Of a stretch of 64,000 bases of DNA, positions 34,689 through 48,276 are shown piece after piece (the stretch's first letter is position 1; every line of letters begins with the position of its first letter). The notes under the pieces were generated by a model that ran no database searches, was not told where the DNA came from, and was given only the letters and a program-made list of their open reading frames with translations. Origin of the DNA: Mesodorylaimus sp. YZB2_4 (Eukaryota > Nematoda > Enoplea > Dorylaimida > Dorylaimidae); contig JASANH010000751.1 of the NCBI GenBank assembly GCA_030248295.1, positions 433,770 through 497,769 of the forward strand, read 5' to 3'. Position numbers and translations under genes: made by a program.

Positions 34689-37600
34689 TTAAAGCGTGCT
34701 GGCTATACGAGAAAAATGTATATCTCCGTCGACCGAGGTCAGTCCATTCGTTGTAAACGAATTTTCATGTTTAGCCACCGATTGATAACGATTGGAAAAT
34801 ATTTGTCGATGAATGCTGTGCAGACGTTTCCAGGCGAGTCTAGTGATAGCTTTTAGTTTTCGTCGATACGGGTGATAATTGAAGACGATAATGAAAGGGA
34901 CGCCTGTGAAATAGGTTATGTACAGGCATCCGAAAGCGCGCAATACTTTGAACGTGGTGTCGTCGGTCCATCGTCGCATAAAATCCTCGTCGTCATCAGA
35001 TCCAAAATACAAATAAATCATAAGGGATGTACTAAAATGAAAACATTTCATATTTTCGGATTGAAAAATGGAGCTTTGTCTTTAATGTAAAATTTTTATC
35101 TGCAGTACTGGTTTTTCGACCGCCTTTCTAGTCCTTTCAAAGACGACTTGCACTGCATAGGGCCGATGATGTTTTCAAAGTTTTCTTCAGTTTTGTCGGG
35201 GATCTCAACGCTGAAGAAAAATTATTCTGCCCATTCCTTATCGAAATACAGAAACACGGTCTTTTACCGCGCAACATGTGCAGGTTCCATGGTGTAAATT
35301 CGTGTTGTCTGCTGTGCGCGCGCACAGAAGCGCGCACAGAAGCGCGCACAGAATCGCGCACAGCACAGCAACGGCGCGAAGTTTAAATTTTGGTTTTGCG
35401 TAATTCTGTTCCCTATTGCTGACATTATAACTACTATTGTTATCTTTGCTTGATCTAATTTTAAAAAAAAATTTGGGCAATTTTTGTGGACTACTTAGCC
35501 AAATTTAAAACTCCTGGCGCTTTATCATAGGAATTATGGGGAAGTCAAAGGTCGCTGACAAAACGTCATCCGTTAGACATCAGTTTCTCAATATCATTAT
35601 TTAAAGAGATTGAACCATTGGAATTTGCGCAAGTATGTAAGCATAGCATCTCTTTTCTTGAATTGCAACATGACAACTAAAATGAATTTTATCGGCAAAG
35701 TGCAAAGAATGAAGACTAAAAAAACCAACCTATGCTAAATTGCAATAAAAAACTTGTTTTATTAAGATCTGCTGGTTGGACAGTATAAACACTCATAAAG
35801 CCCCCATCCCCCCCCCCCCCCCCCCCCCCCAAAGCACCCCCTTCCGCCAATAAAACAATTCTCTGCTGCGGACTCCTAGATAGCCAAGATATTTTTATAA
35901 CTGTGCGCAAAAAATAAATCAACACGAGAAAAATTGTCATTGAATCCGCTTTCTGTACAAGGATGTTTTTCAACATCAAAACCGCCTGCCGTGACCGCCT
36001 GCGAAGAGTTGATATTCCACATTCCTTATTAGACCCGACATAGGAGATGTTTGTACCGTTATTAAGGACTGTATAAAGAGTTTTTCTGTTACCAGAAATG
36101 CGTGTCACCCTGACATCGTGTCATTTATTACAATCGATGTTTTACAAAAAATACACATTCTATCGGATGCTTACGACTTTGCAAAGTCCCGCCGGGCGCT
36201 GCAGGATGTCTACAGCATTCATCCATTTCAAAAGTGCCTCATGGGGGCATTTTCAATATTCCTGGGAAAACGGGTGCGAATATGAAGTAAACATAAACAT
36301 TCTATATTAGGTCTGAGGGTTTTCGAAGAAAGTTCAAAAAGGTTCGATTTGCATCGATTGAACCAATGTAACCCGGTTTATATTGCAGAACTACATACAT
36401 CCACCAGGTCCACTGGTATTCTGGGCCATTAAAAGGCAGCTTCGGTCACATTTTTTAGCAGCGATAATCTCTGCTTGAAACTATATTATATTTTACACAG
36501 CTTAAATTCTGACCAGCACAGATTCAGTCTGAAACTTTATTTTACACAGCTCTGATTCTCTGTCTAAAATTATATTTTCCAAATCCAAGCTTTTTGAAAA
36601 TATAGTTTCTAACTGAAACTATATTTTACAAGCTTAGATTCTGTTTGAAAGTTTATTTTACAAGCTTAGATTCTGTTCGAAAGTTTATTTTACAAGCTTA
36701 GATTCTGTTTGAAACTATATTTTACACAGCTTAGATTCTGTTTGAAACTATGTCTTTCACAGCTTAGATTCTTGCTAAAACTTATTTTACACAGCTCGGA
36801 TGCTCTCTCTGAAACCATATTTTATACAACCCTCACTTCACAACTAAAGCCAAAAAAATACCGACTGAAACTGATTCAAGCATGCAAAACAAAACCATGA
36901 TGTCTGAAAGCGCCATAATTTTGCAAGTGAGTAAAATATGGTTTCAGATAGGAGTGTTTTTGTCAGAAAAAACTTCCCATGCAAAACTATGAAGAGCCGC
37001 ATAACAATTATGGAATCAGTTGTCTGAGGTAGTGGCTTTATCTGACTGGCCCCTTTTTCGACAAGGTTTATCTTGGCTTGTTTTTAAGTAATCGTGTTCC
37101 CCTCATTGTATTTCTGTGTTTTATACTCCCTGAGTGCGCCCGTGGTGCTTGAGTATAAATAAATTATGAAGTATGAAGATGATTTTCTTGTCAGAAATGT
37201 GGATATATTCAAGAAAAAGCAGGTGTTCAGAAAAGACTAACTCATGAAGACAATTACACACCCACGTCCCTCCATTTGGCAAACCCGGTTGGTTTTGAAA
37301 TCGCGCCTGTCAATTTTCTGAGCCAATGCGGGACAAAAAAACGACGCATTTGCGTGCACGAGACGCGAGACATTTCGCATGACATCTCTTGAAATTGTAA
37401 GATAGCGTGCCTATGAATGGATCAGCACGGAGAAAGAGTTCGCTTATTAAAAATAAATGAATCAAAGAATGGGGTATTTGGTCCTATCTTTGAAAAGTTC
37501 ATCATATACTAGTTTTACAAAGCCTAGTCAATGCTACGCTGATAAAATCTACAAAACTAATTCCGCTTCGTCAAAAGTTTTTCACTTATTTCTGTGCAAG

Positions 37601-38851
37601 GCCTGAACGAGAGTTGGCCATCCATCACAGCGCCTAGTTCAGACTTGACATAATTTTCTAAAACTTTGAGTCGGATCCAAAAAAGAATGCTCGTCAGTCG
37701 AGTTGGTCCGTGCAAATGTTAGCCCCCCCCCCCCCCCCCCCCCCATGCACTTACTATGGCAATGTTGTCAGGCATGTCCAAATGATTGGTGTGAATGTCC
37801 GAAGAAAGACGTTGCAGTGCCTCAATGCATCTTCGGCCAACGCTGATCGACCTCTAATTGTCCTGGCTCGACAGAATGGTCTTTTCGATCGATATTTCTT
37901 ACTTGTACCATTCGATATGTGTACAGCTATTGTTCCTCCGTTAGCCGTGTCCACATGTGCTGGTTGTATGAACATATTGGTCACCTCTCCATTGCCCATA
38001 TGCTTCTTCCTCGGACCCATGACCGAGCGTCGTGTACTGCTATCAAGTAATTGGATACGAAATACGATCGTCGATACAATTATGGCTGACAATAAATCGA
38101 AGGCTGCCGGGCAGACTACGCACATGGCGAATAAGATGGCTTCTTGTCTTAATTGAGCATTGATATCCATGTAGGTCAGCGAAGGCGAGGCCATGGCCAA
38201 CGCGGCCAGCCAGGTTCCCACACAAATCATGGACACTCGACGACGACTCATTGTCTCGTGATAATGTAATGGACGAAGAATATATAATAATTTATCAACA
38301 TTTAATAAAAGTACAAAGTTTAAATGTGTTACATTAAATAAACCATATGTTAAAAAATCTAATGTTTTCCGTACAATTAATCGATGCGCTTCAGATTCAA
38401 TTTTTGCAATAAAAATATTTTGTCCCACAATTAGAAAACCAATATTTGTTAATGATCCGATACCTTCTAATAAAACCGATGAAATAGCGCAATTAAATAT
38501 GAATAAATGTAAACCATAATGCGGACGTCGTTCATTCGTGTCCGACGATGACGAACACCCGTTTCGAACAAAACTACTGCACAAAATTAATAACCACACA
38601 TTTACCACAAAATTTAAACCAGAAAAAAATGCTAGGCAAATATCGATTGCGTGTATAAATGAAGCTAAACTATCGTCGATCGGTGAATCCAAAATGTCCG
38701 GTGCTAAAGTCAAATTTGATGTTTCATTTGAATTTAAATCTATCAAATTCTCGTTTATGCCAATTTCGAATTCCATAGCTGATATATTCAATAAAACATG
38801 TTCTATTGAATTCGTAGTCGATGATTGAAAGAAAATATTTTTGTCAGACAT
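34689..38851 (-). CDS. Rhodopsin-like G-protein-coupled receptor, two exons
   Basis: Complete seven-helix receptor of 479 residues; ligand unknown. Exons 38851-37755 and 35031-34689, joined inside a Tyr codon (TA|T) by GTAAGT...ttttag. N-terminal ectodomain (1-60) has several N-x-S/T sites. Helices: TM1 about 65-91, TM2 112-142, TM3 150-183, TM4 197-217, TM5 227-255, TM6 342-372, TM7 396-420. At the end of TM3 the DRY box is replaced by NVDKLLYILRPLHY (DKL), and TM7 ends in GVPFIIVFNYHPYRRKL in place of NPxxY. An 85-residue basic ICL3 separates TM5 and TM6. The C-tail has basic and Ser/Thr residues. Exon 1 alone reads to a TAG that overlaps the donor, so the unspliced form would stop in TM6. 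The intron starts with GTAAGT followed by a 22-base G run on the transcript strand. Subfamily not recognised. Confidence 0.85.
35320..35375. repeat. GCGCACAGAA microsatellite in the GPCR intron
   Basis: Several copies of agcgcgcacaga, giving a short Arg/Ala/Ser-repeating open frame on the minus strand with no protein-like features. Confidence 0.8.
35808..35830. repeat. Poly-C tract (23)
   Basis: Uninterrupted run of 23 C on the plus strand within the GPCR intron. Confidence 0.9.
36460..36835 (-). repeat. Tandem array of a TTTACACAGCTTAGATTCTG unit
   Basis: About nine imperfect units of about 33-36 bases containing gaaactatattttacacagc (reverse strand: gtgtaaaatatagtttc). The unit contains the inverse of the dispersed motif GTAAAATATGGTTTCAG, which also occurs singly just downstream at 36931-36947. 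Confidence 0.85.
37723..37744. repeat. Poly-C tract (22) beside the GPCR 5' splice site
   Basis: On the transcript strand this is a G run starting ten bases into the intron after GTAAGT. Confidence 0.9.
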
Positions 38852-40560
38852 GTATACGACAGAATTCGAGCAGATGCAGAGTTTACTTCAACTTTATCGA
38901 GAAAAAAGCAGTCTTGGATTTGAAAACTAGCTTTTTGATGAAGAAAAATGATCGATTCGCCAAAACTGTAGAATGATGTACTTCTTCAAACCACGCTACA
39001 CTTATCGCCAGAAAATGTAGAGCTCGTTTGTCTTGTCTAAGAAAGGAAATAAAAGTCATTTAGAAATAATCAAAGTCATTCCAACAAAGGTATACTCAAT
39101 TGAATATTTGCACGCCAACACGCAAATCATTTTTATTCTTTCTGATTTTTGCGCGACAAGAAAGGTGGAAAGAAAATTTCCACAATGGAAATATTAGTTG
39201 ACTAGACTACGAAATAGCATGAAAACCGGGTTTATAATGACCACCCGCGGACAAGAAACGCAATGACTCGCGCATTGCCTGCCAATCACTGCAATCGATC
39301 AATCACTTTTTTGACATTGTGCGACCATAGGACGCCAAACGTGCTGGACACATCTGATCGTCAGTTCGGACCCCCCACTAGCTATGACTATGAAAAGTGA
39401 AAAAGAGGCCGAGTCGTGATTACGCGAGAGAATGCCATAAAAGGCAATTTGTTGGTGGATTGCAAAACTAGCTTATTAGCTTTTATGATCTATACTAGTG
39501 TCACGCTGGAGATACAGTAGTCTAGTCTAGGTAATAGAGTAAAGAGTTTAGAAATACAAAACGCCATTTGCTGGGGACTATGGCAGTTAGTAACGAGAAT
39601 CGGCTCTAGTACTGGCCAATATCGGGCCATACCAGTTTCGACTGCCAAGCAGGTTTTGTGTCTGACATGAGAATATATGGACTAAAGTTACGCTGGGTCG
39701 AAGATATGATGCGATTGGGGAGGGGGGGGGGGTGGGTATTTATAGAACGGAGCGAGGTCCTTGAGTGCGCATTATTCAAGTACAACTAAAATGATCAAGA
39801 CACCAAAGACATTCGGGGCGGGCCGAGGGAAGTGAATTATTACGATTAGGATGCCAAAAATATGTATAGGTACATTGCGTGCCACACCACACCCACGTCG
39901 AGTTTGGCCCAACAAATCGGACTATTTTCGGTGTCCATGTTAGGCTTTGGCGAGAACGCCGAGGAGGTAGTGGAGTAAAAAATGGAAGAATGTTTAAAAG
40001 TGCGATTAGAAAATGATTTAGTGGAGTAGTTAAATTAGGTGATTTGAATTTATTTATAGCAAAGCACAAATTACAGCGCAAAATGGCGCAAACAAATAAA
40101 TTTTAGCTACTCGTTAAAACAACCAAATTTTAGGATGCTTCTTTTTTGCGACATACAACTTTTACACTGACTTCTCCAGCAGGGACGTATTTTTAAACTT
40201 TGATTGCCGATGGCATGTGCGGGAGGTTTTATGTCAGGAGGCTACCATTTTCGCGGGAAATTCAAAACTGGGATACAAATTTTGCGAAATGCTTGCTATG
40301 AATGGTCATCAAAGAGTCGCTCAATAAAAGATCATTTACACTCATGTCATTACAGCAGCTGGACGGCAAGGGCATGCATGACACAGCTGGGAATGGATGT
40401 AAGAGCATACTGGACAAGGCAGACGGCCTGGTAGTGCTCTGGTTCGGCATTTTTCCATGCATATTGCTTGGGACTCGTCCGGGTTCAACTCCCAGTGGTG
40501 AAGGTTGCTTTGCGAACCATAAACCCTCACTGACGCGAGTGACTCACCCAAGTACCATCA
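38852..40560. other. Spacer upstream of the GPCR
   Basis: No gene recognised. A G run lies at 39722-39732. Minus-strand open frame 39776-40081 has no family features. The GPCR promoter should lie near 38860-39100; no clear TATA box was seen. Confidence 0.5.
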
Positions 40561-41360
40561 AGGCGCGCGAAGGGACAGTTCTGCTGTCACACTGACAGGG
40601 GTGCTCCTAGAGGAGACGCGCAGAGGGATGCTTTTGTATGCATCCCCCTTAAAAGCCTTGCCTACAAGGCTTGGCTGCTGGACGGCTTAAGCAAGACGGG
40701 GTTCGTCCAAAAAATTTATGAAAAATCCCGCTGCATAGGGATCAGGGCGGAAAAACAATTTCCCATAGCGGCTTTGCATACCGCCTGATAATCCTTACCT
40801 AGGGCCCACACCCTAATTTGGTTATCAGGCCACACATGTACTTTCGCGCTAGACATGTTCGAAATCCTAAAGCGCTTCATTACATCCCCAGGTCGGAGCC
40901 ATTTGGCCAAGTGACGATGTCCCCGTCTTGGCCATTTCCGCCATCAGAGACTGGGGTAGACCTCTCACAAGCACCCTTTTAAAAGCCTCGCCCATGGGTA
41001 GCAAGTGAGGATTTGGGTACTGTAACCCTCGACGTCGTGCAAGCGGATTATTGATTCCCTGGCAAGGAGACCAACACAGTTGCTGTTTCAGCAGCAAAAA
41101 AGATCGACCATTCTCCCCCATTCTCCATGGCCGTACAGGGTTCACAGCCCGCGCGCCGTCGGTCCACTCCAAGGTGCCCTCGTGTAGGGGTGGAGGGTGT
41201 CTGTGAAGGAGACGCGCAGGCACGTTGCCTTGTGGCTGGTCGGCTCCTCACCAAAGCTTAAGTGCTGACCGGCTTGACACCAAAGAGCTCCTCGAGAGGG
41301 AAGATCAGGAAAATGTCCATAAAACAGTCCTGCACCAGGCACCAACGGCAGGTTTCACAG
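40560..41360. repeat. SINE-like element A, inverted or composite copies 3 and 4
   Basis: About 40740-40915 on the minus strand matches 17740-17880 on plus (aagtacat...ggtcagataa; gggaaattgtttttc). About 41140-41230 carries the inverse of the ctccacacgaaggca segment, and ggagacgcgcag occurs at 40610 and 41205. A tRNA-like gggttcaactcccagtgg is at about 40490. Confidence 0.55.
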
Positions 41361-44300
41361 TTAGCTGACATACAGCCTGTCCTACTATTCATTAGGACGC
41401 CCCAGGTCCATCCGACATCAGTGTGATTTGACTGTCATAAATATGAGGCCCCACCTAATCATGAAAATAAGCCCAGTTCACCAGCCAATAGTAGTGGGTA
41501 CAAACTCTGCAGTGTTTCTGGCTGCATCTTAAGCCCCTAAGTTGGAGCCAGAAAGTGACCACCAAAAATTTTTGTCAAATCTTGACATAGGGTCACCAGG
41601 TCCATCACCAGGTGAGGTGTCCCCCACGCAGACATCTCATGGTCCAGGTTTTATCAGAATCTGGGGGCCACTTTCACAGTCAGCGAGGGCATGTCCCATT
41701 GCAATATGGTATAAAATTAGACCCATTGTAGGATATCCCACCAAAAAGGGCATGCCTTGAACTGATTGTGAAACCAGTCCCTGGCATTATTTTCAAACTT
41801 ATTTAAACACGTCCAAACATTTTGGCTAAACTATAAACCCACCTCGGTTTCTTGACTCAAGTATAATCCAAGTCAATTTTTGAATTTGCCGCCTTCCTTA
41901 AAATATAAAAATAGCTGGCCTGGTTCTAAATAATTTCAGCCATTTGATTGACCCGATTTCTCTTGGATCAACCAAACGAAGGACCAAAATTTGATGTCAA
42001 ATCCAGAAAGATTCAATCGAATTTTTAAATCTACAGATCTATTTTCCTGAATTTTTTTAAAGACACGATTTTCTACAAGATCATGCATAATTTTTTGAAT
42101 TTCCCGCAAAAAATGAATGTGACCAAGAGACTAGGTAATTTTCTAGTTATCCTACCATAAACTTCAAGAATTCAAACCCTCTTCTATTGCAGAAGAACAG
42201 GTCAGCTGCCTTTCGGTACAGAAAAATGCAATAGCAGGCCTGACTTGTCAATCCAAACGCTGGTTCTGTTTACCGCAGGAAATTGCTGTCACTTCCCACC
42301 CGACAAAAAATGGGGAGCACATACAAAAATAGTGTTGCCATTAGAAGTTGCAAATTAGCTATTCAACAAAGTTCGAACGACTAGGGCATAAAATTTTGCC
42401 AAATGACTCCATAATAAGCTGGATGTTTGATTAAGCTAGGATTGGTTTTTTTATGAAGGACTTACTTGAGTGAAAAAGACGAAAGATGTCAGTTCTTCTA
42501 ATAAAATTCCAACCCACACAAAAAGCTGAGATAATCCCGTTAATTAAAATCTAGGTTATAAAAAGGAAAAAAACCATACTCGAACTAAGCCTATGTCTGT
42601 GCTAATTAAGTGAGCAATGCTTGAGATAACTGCTAAAAGGAAAGAAAGAGGATAGAAAAGTTTTTAAAATCCTTTCAGTCAACATTGATTATCAATTTTG
42701 CATCCACTCCACTTGAAAACTACTTTTCATTTTTCCGTCTTTTCTTCAAGTTTCCACGAGTCGACTAGAAGCACAAGTAGCTGCCGTTGACACAAGCTAG
42801 AAATAAAGCCCACGTCGGTTCAAAATTTTTCTTCAAGTATCTACTTCAAAAAGAATATGTTCATGCAGGCGATACGAGGAAATAGCAGGTACAAGATGTT
42901 TGGCCCAAATTGAAATGGCACTGGCTGAGATTTTTTTAAAATGTGCACTCAATTAAAAGCATGACTTCAAAATTTACACATTTTTCCTCACTGTAGACTA
43001 AACATTAGGAAAAAAAGATATTTTGAAATACATGAACATTTTTCAAATGCGCACGAAAGAGTGAACTTAGTGAGCGCACGATGTTCGAACTGGGCAAAAA
43101 TTTGAATTCCCCGCCTTTCTTGTGAAGATGCTGTATGCTCCAGAAAAGTATTTTTTAAATTTAGAATTTCTTGAATGTTTAGAATTTGAAATATTTGTGC
43201 GTCGTTTGCTTTGAAAAATGTGTAGAAGCTTAGTTTTGAAATTATTTTAGACATACAAGATAAAAAATTAGACACAATTTCTGTAATGGTCGACCAAGAC
43301 CTTACAGGGTGAAAATCTTGACCCCATGATTTATTTGCTTAGTAATAAGTATCCTAAGAGTGCAGACGCAGAAATCAAAAATATTTTCCATCACTTCCCC
43401 ATGGAATACACATAAAACGTGTTACTTGGGCGATATCGGCAATATCTCGCTCGTTATTTGCCCAAAACGGGTCTAAAATATATCAAAATGACCGCTAGAT
43501 AACAAGCTATCAGATGGATTTTTAAATTTCCCCATAGTGTCACCATTCGCGACGCGATTCCCGCCAAAAGTCAAAATTTAAATTTCTCTGCACATACAGT
43601 AAGAGCCAGCAGCTGGAATTGTCACCCGTCAGCGCCAGGTCGAAACACTTGCTTGGCAATCCTGGACTGAATACAGTTATAGCTATGTATTTAAGTTTTC
43701 GCTTAAAATTCACTGGTTAGAGTCAAAGTTATGTTTTGAAAACATTAGTCGCCCTAAGCCAGAATGACAGGTCTAGTAGCCTGAATGGTCATTCTGACTA
43801 CTACACCTGTCTCATATGGAAAAAACAGAATTACTATAAGCATGAAATTCGCACAATAAACACTGATCGTGACATCTGTGAAAACTAGAGCAGATTTCTT
43901 CAGAATCCATATAAGGAGCTAAAAATTTTTTGGAATTTTTTGGTTTCACACTGTTCCACCACCAGTGAACGAATTTCAGCTGATCACTAACTTTAAGCAT
44001 GATCAGCAGGCGCATTGAAAGGGCGGGTAATTTGAATTTTTATTGCAACCTCGAACAGATCTCCCAGTTTTCCAACCTTGAATAAAAAATTCGATTCTCC
44101 CCCCGAGGATCTGCTTTTTTTCCGAGGACTAAAAGTGCATTGTTTACTCGAAAGTCTCCGCCTCGAATATGCCACCCTCCTACGCCAGGGCGGAATCGCG
44201 AATGCCAAGTCAGCCTTATTTGCAATTTGCCGAGCAGGCTTGCCGTGGCTTTTTTCGCGCTGCTGAAACCGATGATTAAATTTAGTTTATTCTGGTCTGA

Positions 44301-45100
44301 GAGGTCTCTGAGGAGCATTTTCGAAGTAAATGAGTAAACTTGACGTTTTTCGGCGACTCCTATTCGAGACTTCAAATATTGATATCGATTTTGAAAATTA
44401 GTCCCTCCGCCCCCCATCCAATGTGTCCCCCACCTGGACCTCATCTCTACTGCAGAGACGTTTGAGCAAACACTGTGCAAATTACAAATAATCACTAATT
44501 TCTACTACATAAAAATTTAAAATGAAACAAAAAATTTCAAATTAAAACTGTAGATTTCAATATTTTCTTTGAATCCTAGAAAATATTCCCTTTACTTCTC
44601 CAAAAATAACCAGTCCCCCAATAAACTGGCGGCACAATCAGCCCTGACGACATTCAAATTACTAATGCGAATTGCCAGAGAAGCAGTGCCCGGCGAGAAT
44701 GGGTTCAATTTTTAGAAAGAAATTAGGGTGGTCTCACTTTTTTAATTAAAAACAACAGGAAATGAGAAAATTAATTCAAGCGTGCCCCAATTGACATCAC
44801 TGTATGGCCATGGATGTTTATTGGAAACAGCGAAAAAAAGCTTGCTGAGACCCAAGATCGAGTGACAAGGACAGAAATTTCCCGGTTTCATGGCTGACCG
44901 AATGTGGAAACTTTTCCATATTTGAATAGCACACACACGAAAGGATTGTGTGCACAGCTGTGAAGCAGATCCAGAAAAAGAAATTGAACTGAAAAGAAGT
45001 CTTGAATTAGAAGCCAACAATCATTAGGCCTTGAGAAAAGTAATCAAAAAGGTCGCATAAATAAATTTCAAATATTTTGAATATTTATACCTTCATTTTT
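41360..45100. other. Gene-poor region
   Basis: No gene recognised. About 43425-43480 (cttgggcgatatcggcaata) is related to the 2.8-4.0 kb foldback unit. Open frames at 44040-44495 lack protein-like features. Confidence 0.5.
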
Positions 45101-45545
45101 TGCAAATATAAATGTACTGTATATATAGATATGTATACATATATTTATGCGCATAGATATATGCAATATATATATGTCATTATACATACAGTATATATAT
45201 TGAAAATCAGTAGGTGTATGAGTATATATTACTTTATATACTACATGTACCAAAACGTACATATGTATATATACTGCAAATATGTTTACTGACATGTATA
45301 AATATAAATATTTGTAAGTATATAAAGATATATATACATACACATATATGCTCTTATACATTTGTGTGCACATGCATATATGTATACTCATGTACAGTAT
45401 GTATATACAGATACATATATTTTTATATAATGTATGTTCATGAGCATACATATTTATACATACGTTTTATGCATATTTATATATTGCTATGTACATATAC
45501 ACACATTCTACAAAATTATACTCATATTTTTATACCAAATTAAGT
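45100..45545. repeat. TATATA/CATATG-rich low-complexity tract
   Basis: Purine-pyrimidine alternating AT-rich sequence gives long Ile/Tyr/Cys frames on both strands. A similar tract lies at 46680-47160. Confidence 0.85.
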
Positions 45546-48270
45546 TTACAGTATGTCATTCTTCACAAAAATAAGTTGATCAGCTCCATTTGATTATTAA
45601 ACACAAAAATGTTCAAAAAAATTTGTTTTAAGATAATTCTACAGTACAACACGGTAAGCGGAAAAAGGGGCAAAAGGAATCAAATTGTTTTTACCATTTT
45701 ATGATAACAATTTTTCTATTCATTTTTACAGTTCACTGTAAAAATTCTGGACACCTAACCGGAGAAAAAATTTTTCTACTCTGCATTACAAGAAATGCCA
45801 CAGCTTTCAAAAACACCGCATTTGAACTTTTCGCGCACCGCCAGGCACGACCAGGAACAGGTTCGTCATAGGAAAGCCGAGCATAAACAGGAATGTGACA
45901 GCGGGTGATTTTATATTAGAAAATATATTTTTATAAACATGGATGTTTTAGAAATAGAAGCATTGGTAAACACCGGAACTGACAATCACACTGGAATTTA
46001 TTTATATATTGCCCCGATCGATAAGCTATAAGAAGTAATAAGATCACACCTAGTGCCTTTCCCAATTACGTATGCTGATTTCTAAGAAAATTTGCCGTGC
46101 GTCATTAAAAGCCAAATCCCCATTTAAAAGTCAATTCTCGTGGGACTCTGCTTTTATCAGCTTCATGACATGTCAGGGGTCTATTTTTGCTGTGCTTCTC
46201 GTTAGGACAGCTGAAAGCCCGCTGATAAGACGTTTTCACTGCTTCTAGCTAGTCACGTAAGTCCAGCTGCAAGAATGGTTTTTGCCGCAGTCCTTAAGTA
46301 AACGCCCACGTATATGTGACATTGTGGCAGAAAAGAGTAAAAAGGTTAACCTTTTTTTGGCTTCGAGTGGAGGCGGAATAGCTCTTCTTCCAATTATAGT
46401 TGAAAGTAACTCAATAAAATGTAAGAAAATGTCCTCCCACATGGTAGAAAATTTTTAAAATTTTCAAGTGAATTTTAAAGTTGATGGGGTGCTAGTTTTA
46501 TCCATTAACTGCATTGACGCCCACCCCTGTCTCCAATCTCTTATCCATTTTACCCACCCCCACCCCCGCCAAAAAAGACGGGTACTTTGGATTGACGCTC
46601 CCACTTCACTTCAGTCTGGGAAAGTATAATTTCAGAAGCAGAACCCATAGTTTCTCAAATTTTCTGTATCGTATATGCACTTCTTGAATGTATTTGTTTG
46701 CATGTATACTGTTTATATATACATATATGTTTATTTATTCAATTATATATATTCGTGTACGCATCACACTTTTGTATTTATTTTTTATATGCATGAATCT
46801 GTGCAAAATTATATTTATATGCGGTCATCCTGAAAAAACTTACATTATATTATATACCGTACACAATTGATAGAGATTTTTATGGAAAAATATATTTTAA
46901 AAAATTGTATATATACGTGATAAGTGAATTAATCAGTCATAATTATATACAATATACATAAGTATATGCTGTTTTATGTGCAGTCATAAAGAGTGAAATA
47001 TTATTTGCATTATCCTAACGTACAATTGCATTTGCGATACATATTTCTTATGTTATATGTGTAATATGTATATGGGTATATATTATTTATTTATTATTCG
47101 ACATGAAAATTTATTTATATACAACATTGCATACTGTATGTATCAATATTATAAACAAAATTTATGTGCAGACAGGCGCGTGAGTCTAGAAAAGATCAAG
47201 ACCTCTCGACAACACAAATCGAAAAAAATTAGATTTGTGGGTACATCAACAAAAAATTACTTTTTCTTATAACTTGGTCTTGACCACTCGTTATAACGCA
47301 GTGTGCACTGAAGGCTTCTCTAAAAACGATTTAAAAAAGTGCGAGGAGGCGCATCCTCTCACTGGTTGCAAAAACTTTAAAGCTTTTGCCCCCCCCCCCC
47401 CTAAATGGATATCTCCAAAGCGTCTCTTCAAACACCTTTTTTCAGAGTACCCGAACATTCAAGGCAACAATCAACGTGCATCACGGAAACGCAGGAGTCG
47501 AGCTGGAATTTATGAAAATGCCAATGCTGATAAGTTAGCTGAGATCTGAATGCAATCGATATCTGCCCTCAGACAGGTGCATTGACTCAAAATATTATCA
47601 GTGTCATGCTTGAATCAGCTGAGCGGACGATGTCAGTTGGTGAAGGCGTACTATGGAGCGCAATACTGTACTCATTTTTGCAGATCCCCAGAGGCCAATA
47701 TCAACATCTTTTCCAGGACAAGGTTATTTGAACAATGCGCCAATCCTGCTTGCACATCAAAATTGTCTGCTGCATGCGGGATTCCCGGGGTTCGCAAAAA
47801 TGCATACTCTACGGTACTATGCACTTTGGTGGGTCAACATCCCTGACTTTGAGGACGTAGGTCGGTTCTGGATGCGGTAGTTCGGTGCAGTCTGCTCTTC
47901 TCAGACAGGCAACGACGGCGATTCAGTGAGTCCGTCGCCGGCCTTGCACACATGGCTCTGGACGAAAGTGGGCGGAACCCTTGTAGGACCAAAGAATCAG
48001 GATACTGGTCTTCGAAAATGAGTTGAAGGTGGCCCTCCATTCTGGCACTCCATTATCCTGAGTCCTGTATTGTGCTGGGCGGGAACTTGCCAACCGTGTG
48101 TCGCCTCACTGCCTCGCTTATCGTCTCAGGACTGATGGCTGATAGCTGGCTTCAGGCAGCGGGGTTTCAAGTAATGCCATGCAGTAACTCGCGATAAGTG
48201 TTCATACAACTTACTCTACAACGCCTGAATTTCGAATCCATAGCGAGGCAACGCAAGACGTGGAACGAAA
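45546..48270. other. Gene-poor region with second AT-rich tract
   Basis: Low-complexity tatat sequence at 46680-47160 and a C run at 47389-47401. No coding sequence recognised. Confidence 0.5.
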
Positions 48271-48276
48271 AAGAAA

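Noticed and set aside
45068-45543. Long frames of 127 and 109 codons on both strands
   Set aside because: Produced by TATATA/CATATG low complexity, with biased Ile/Tyr/Cys composition.
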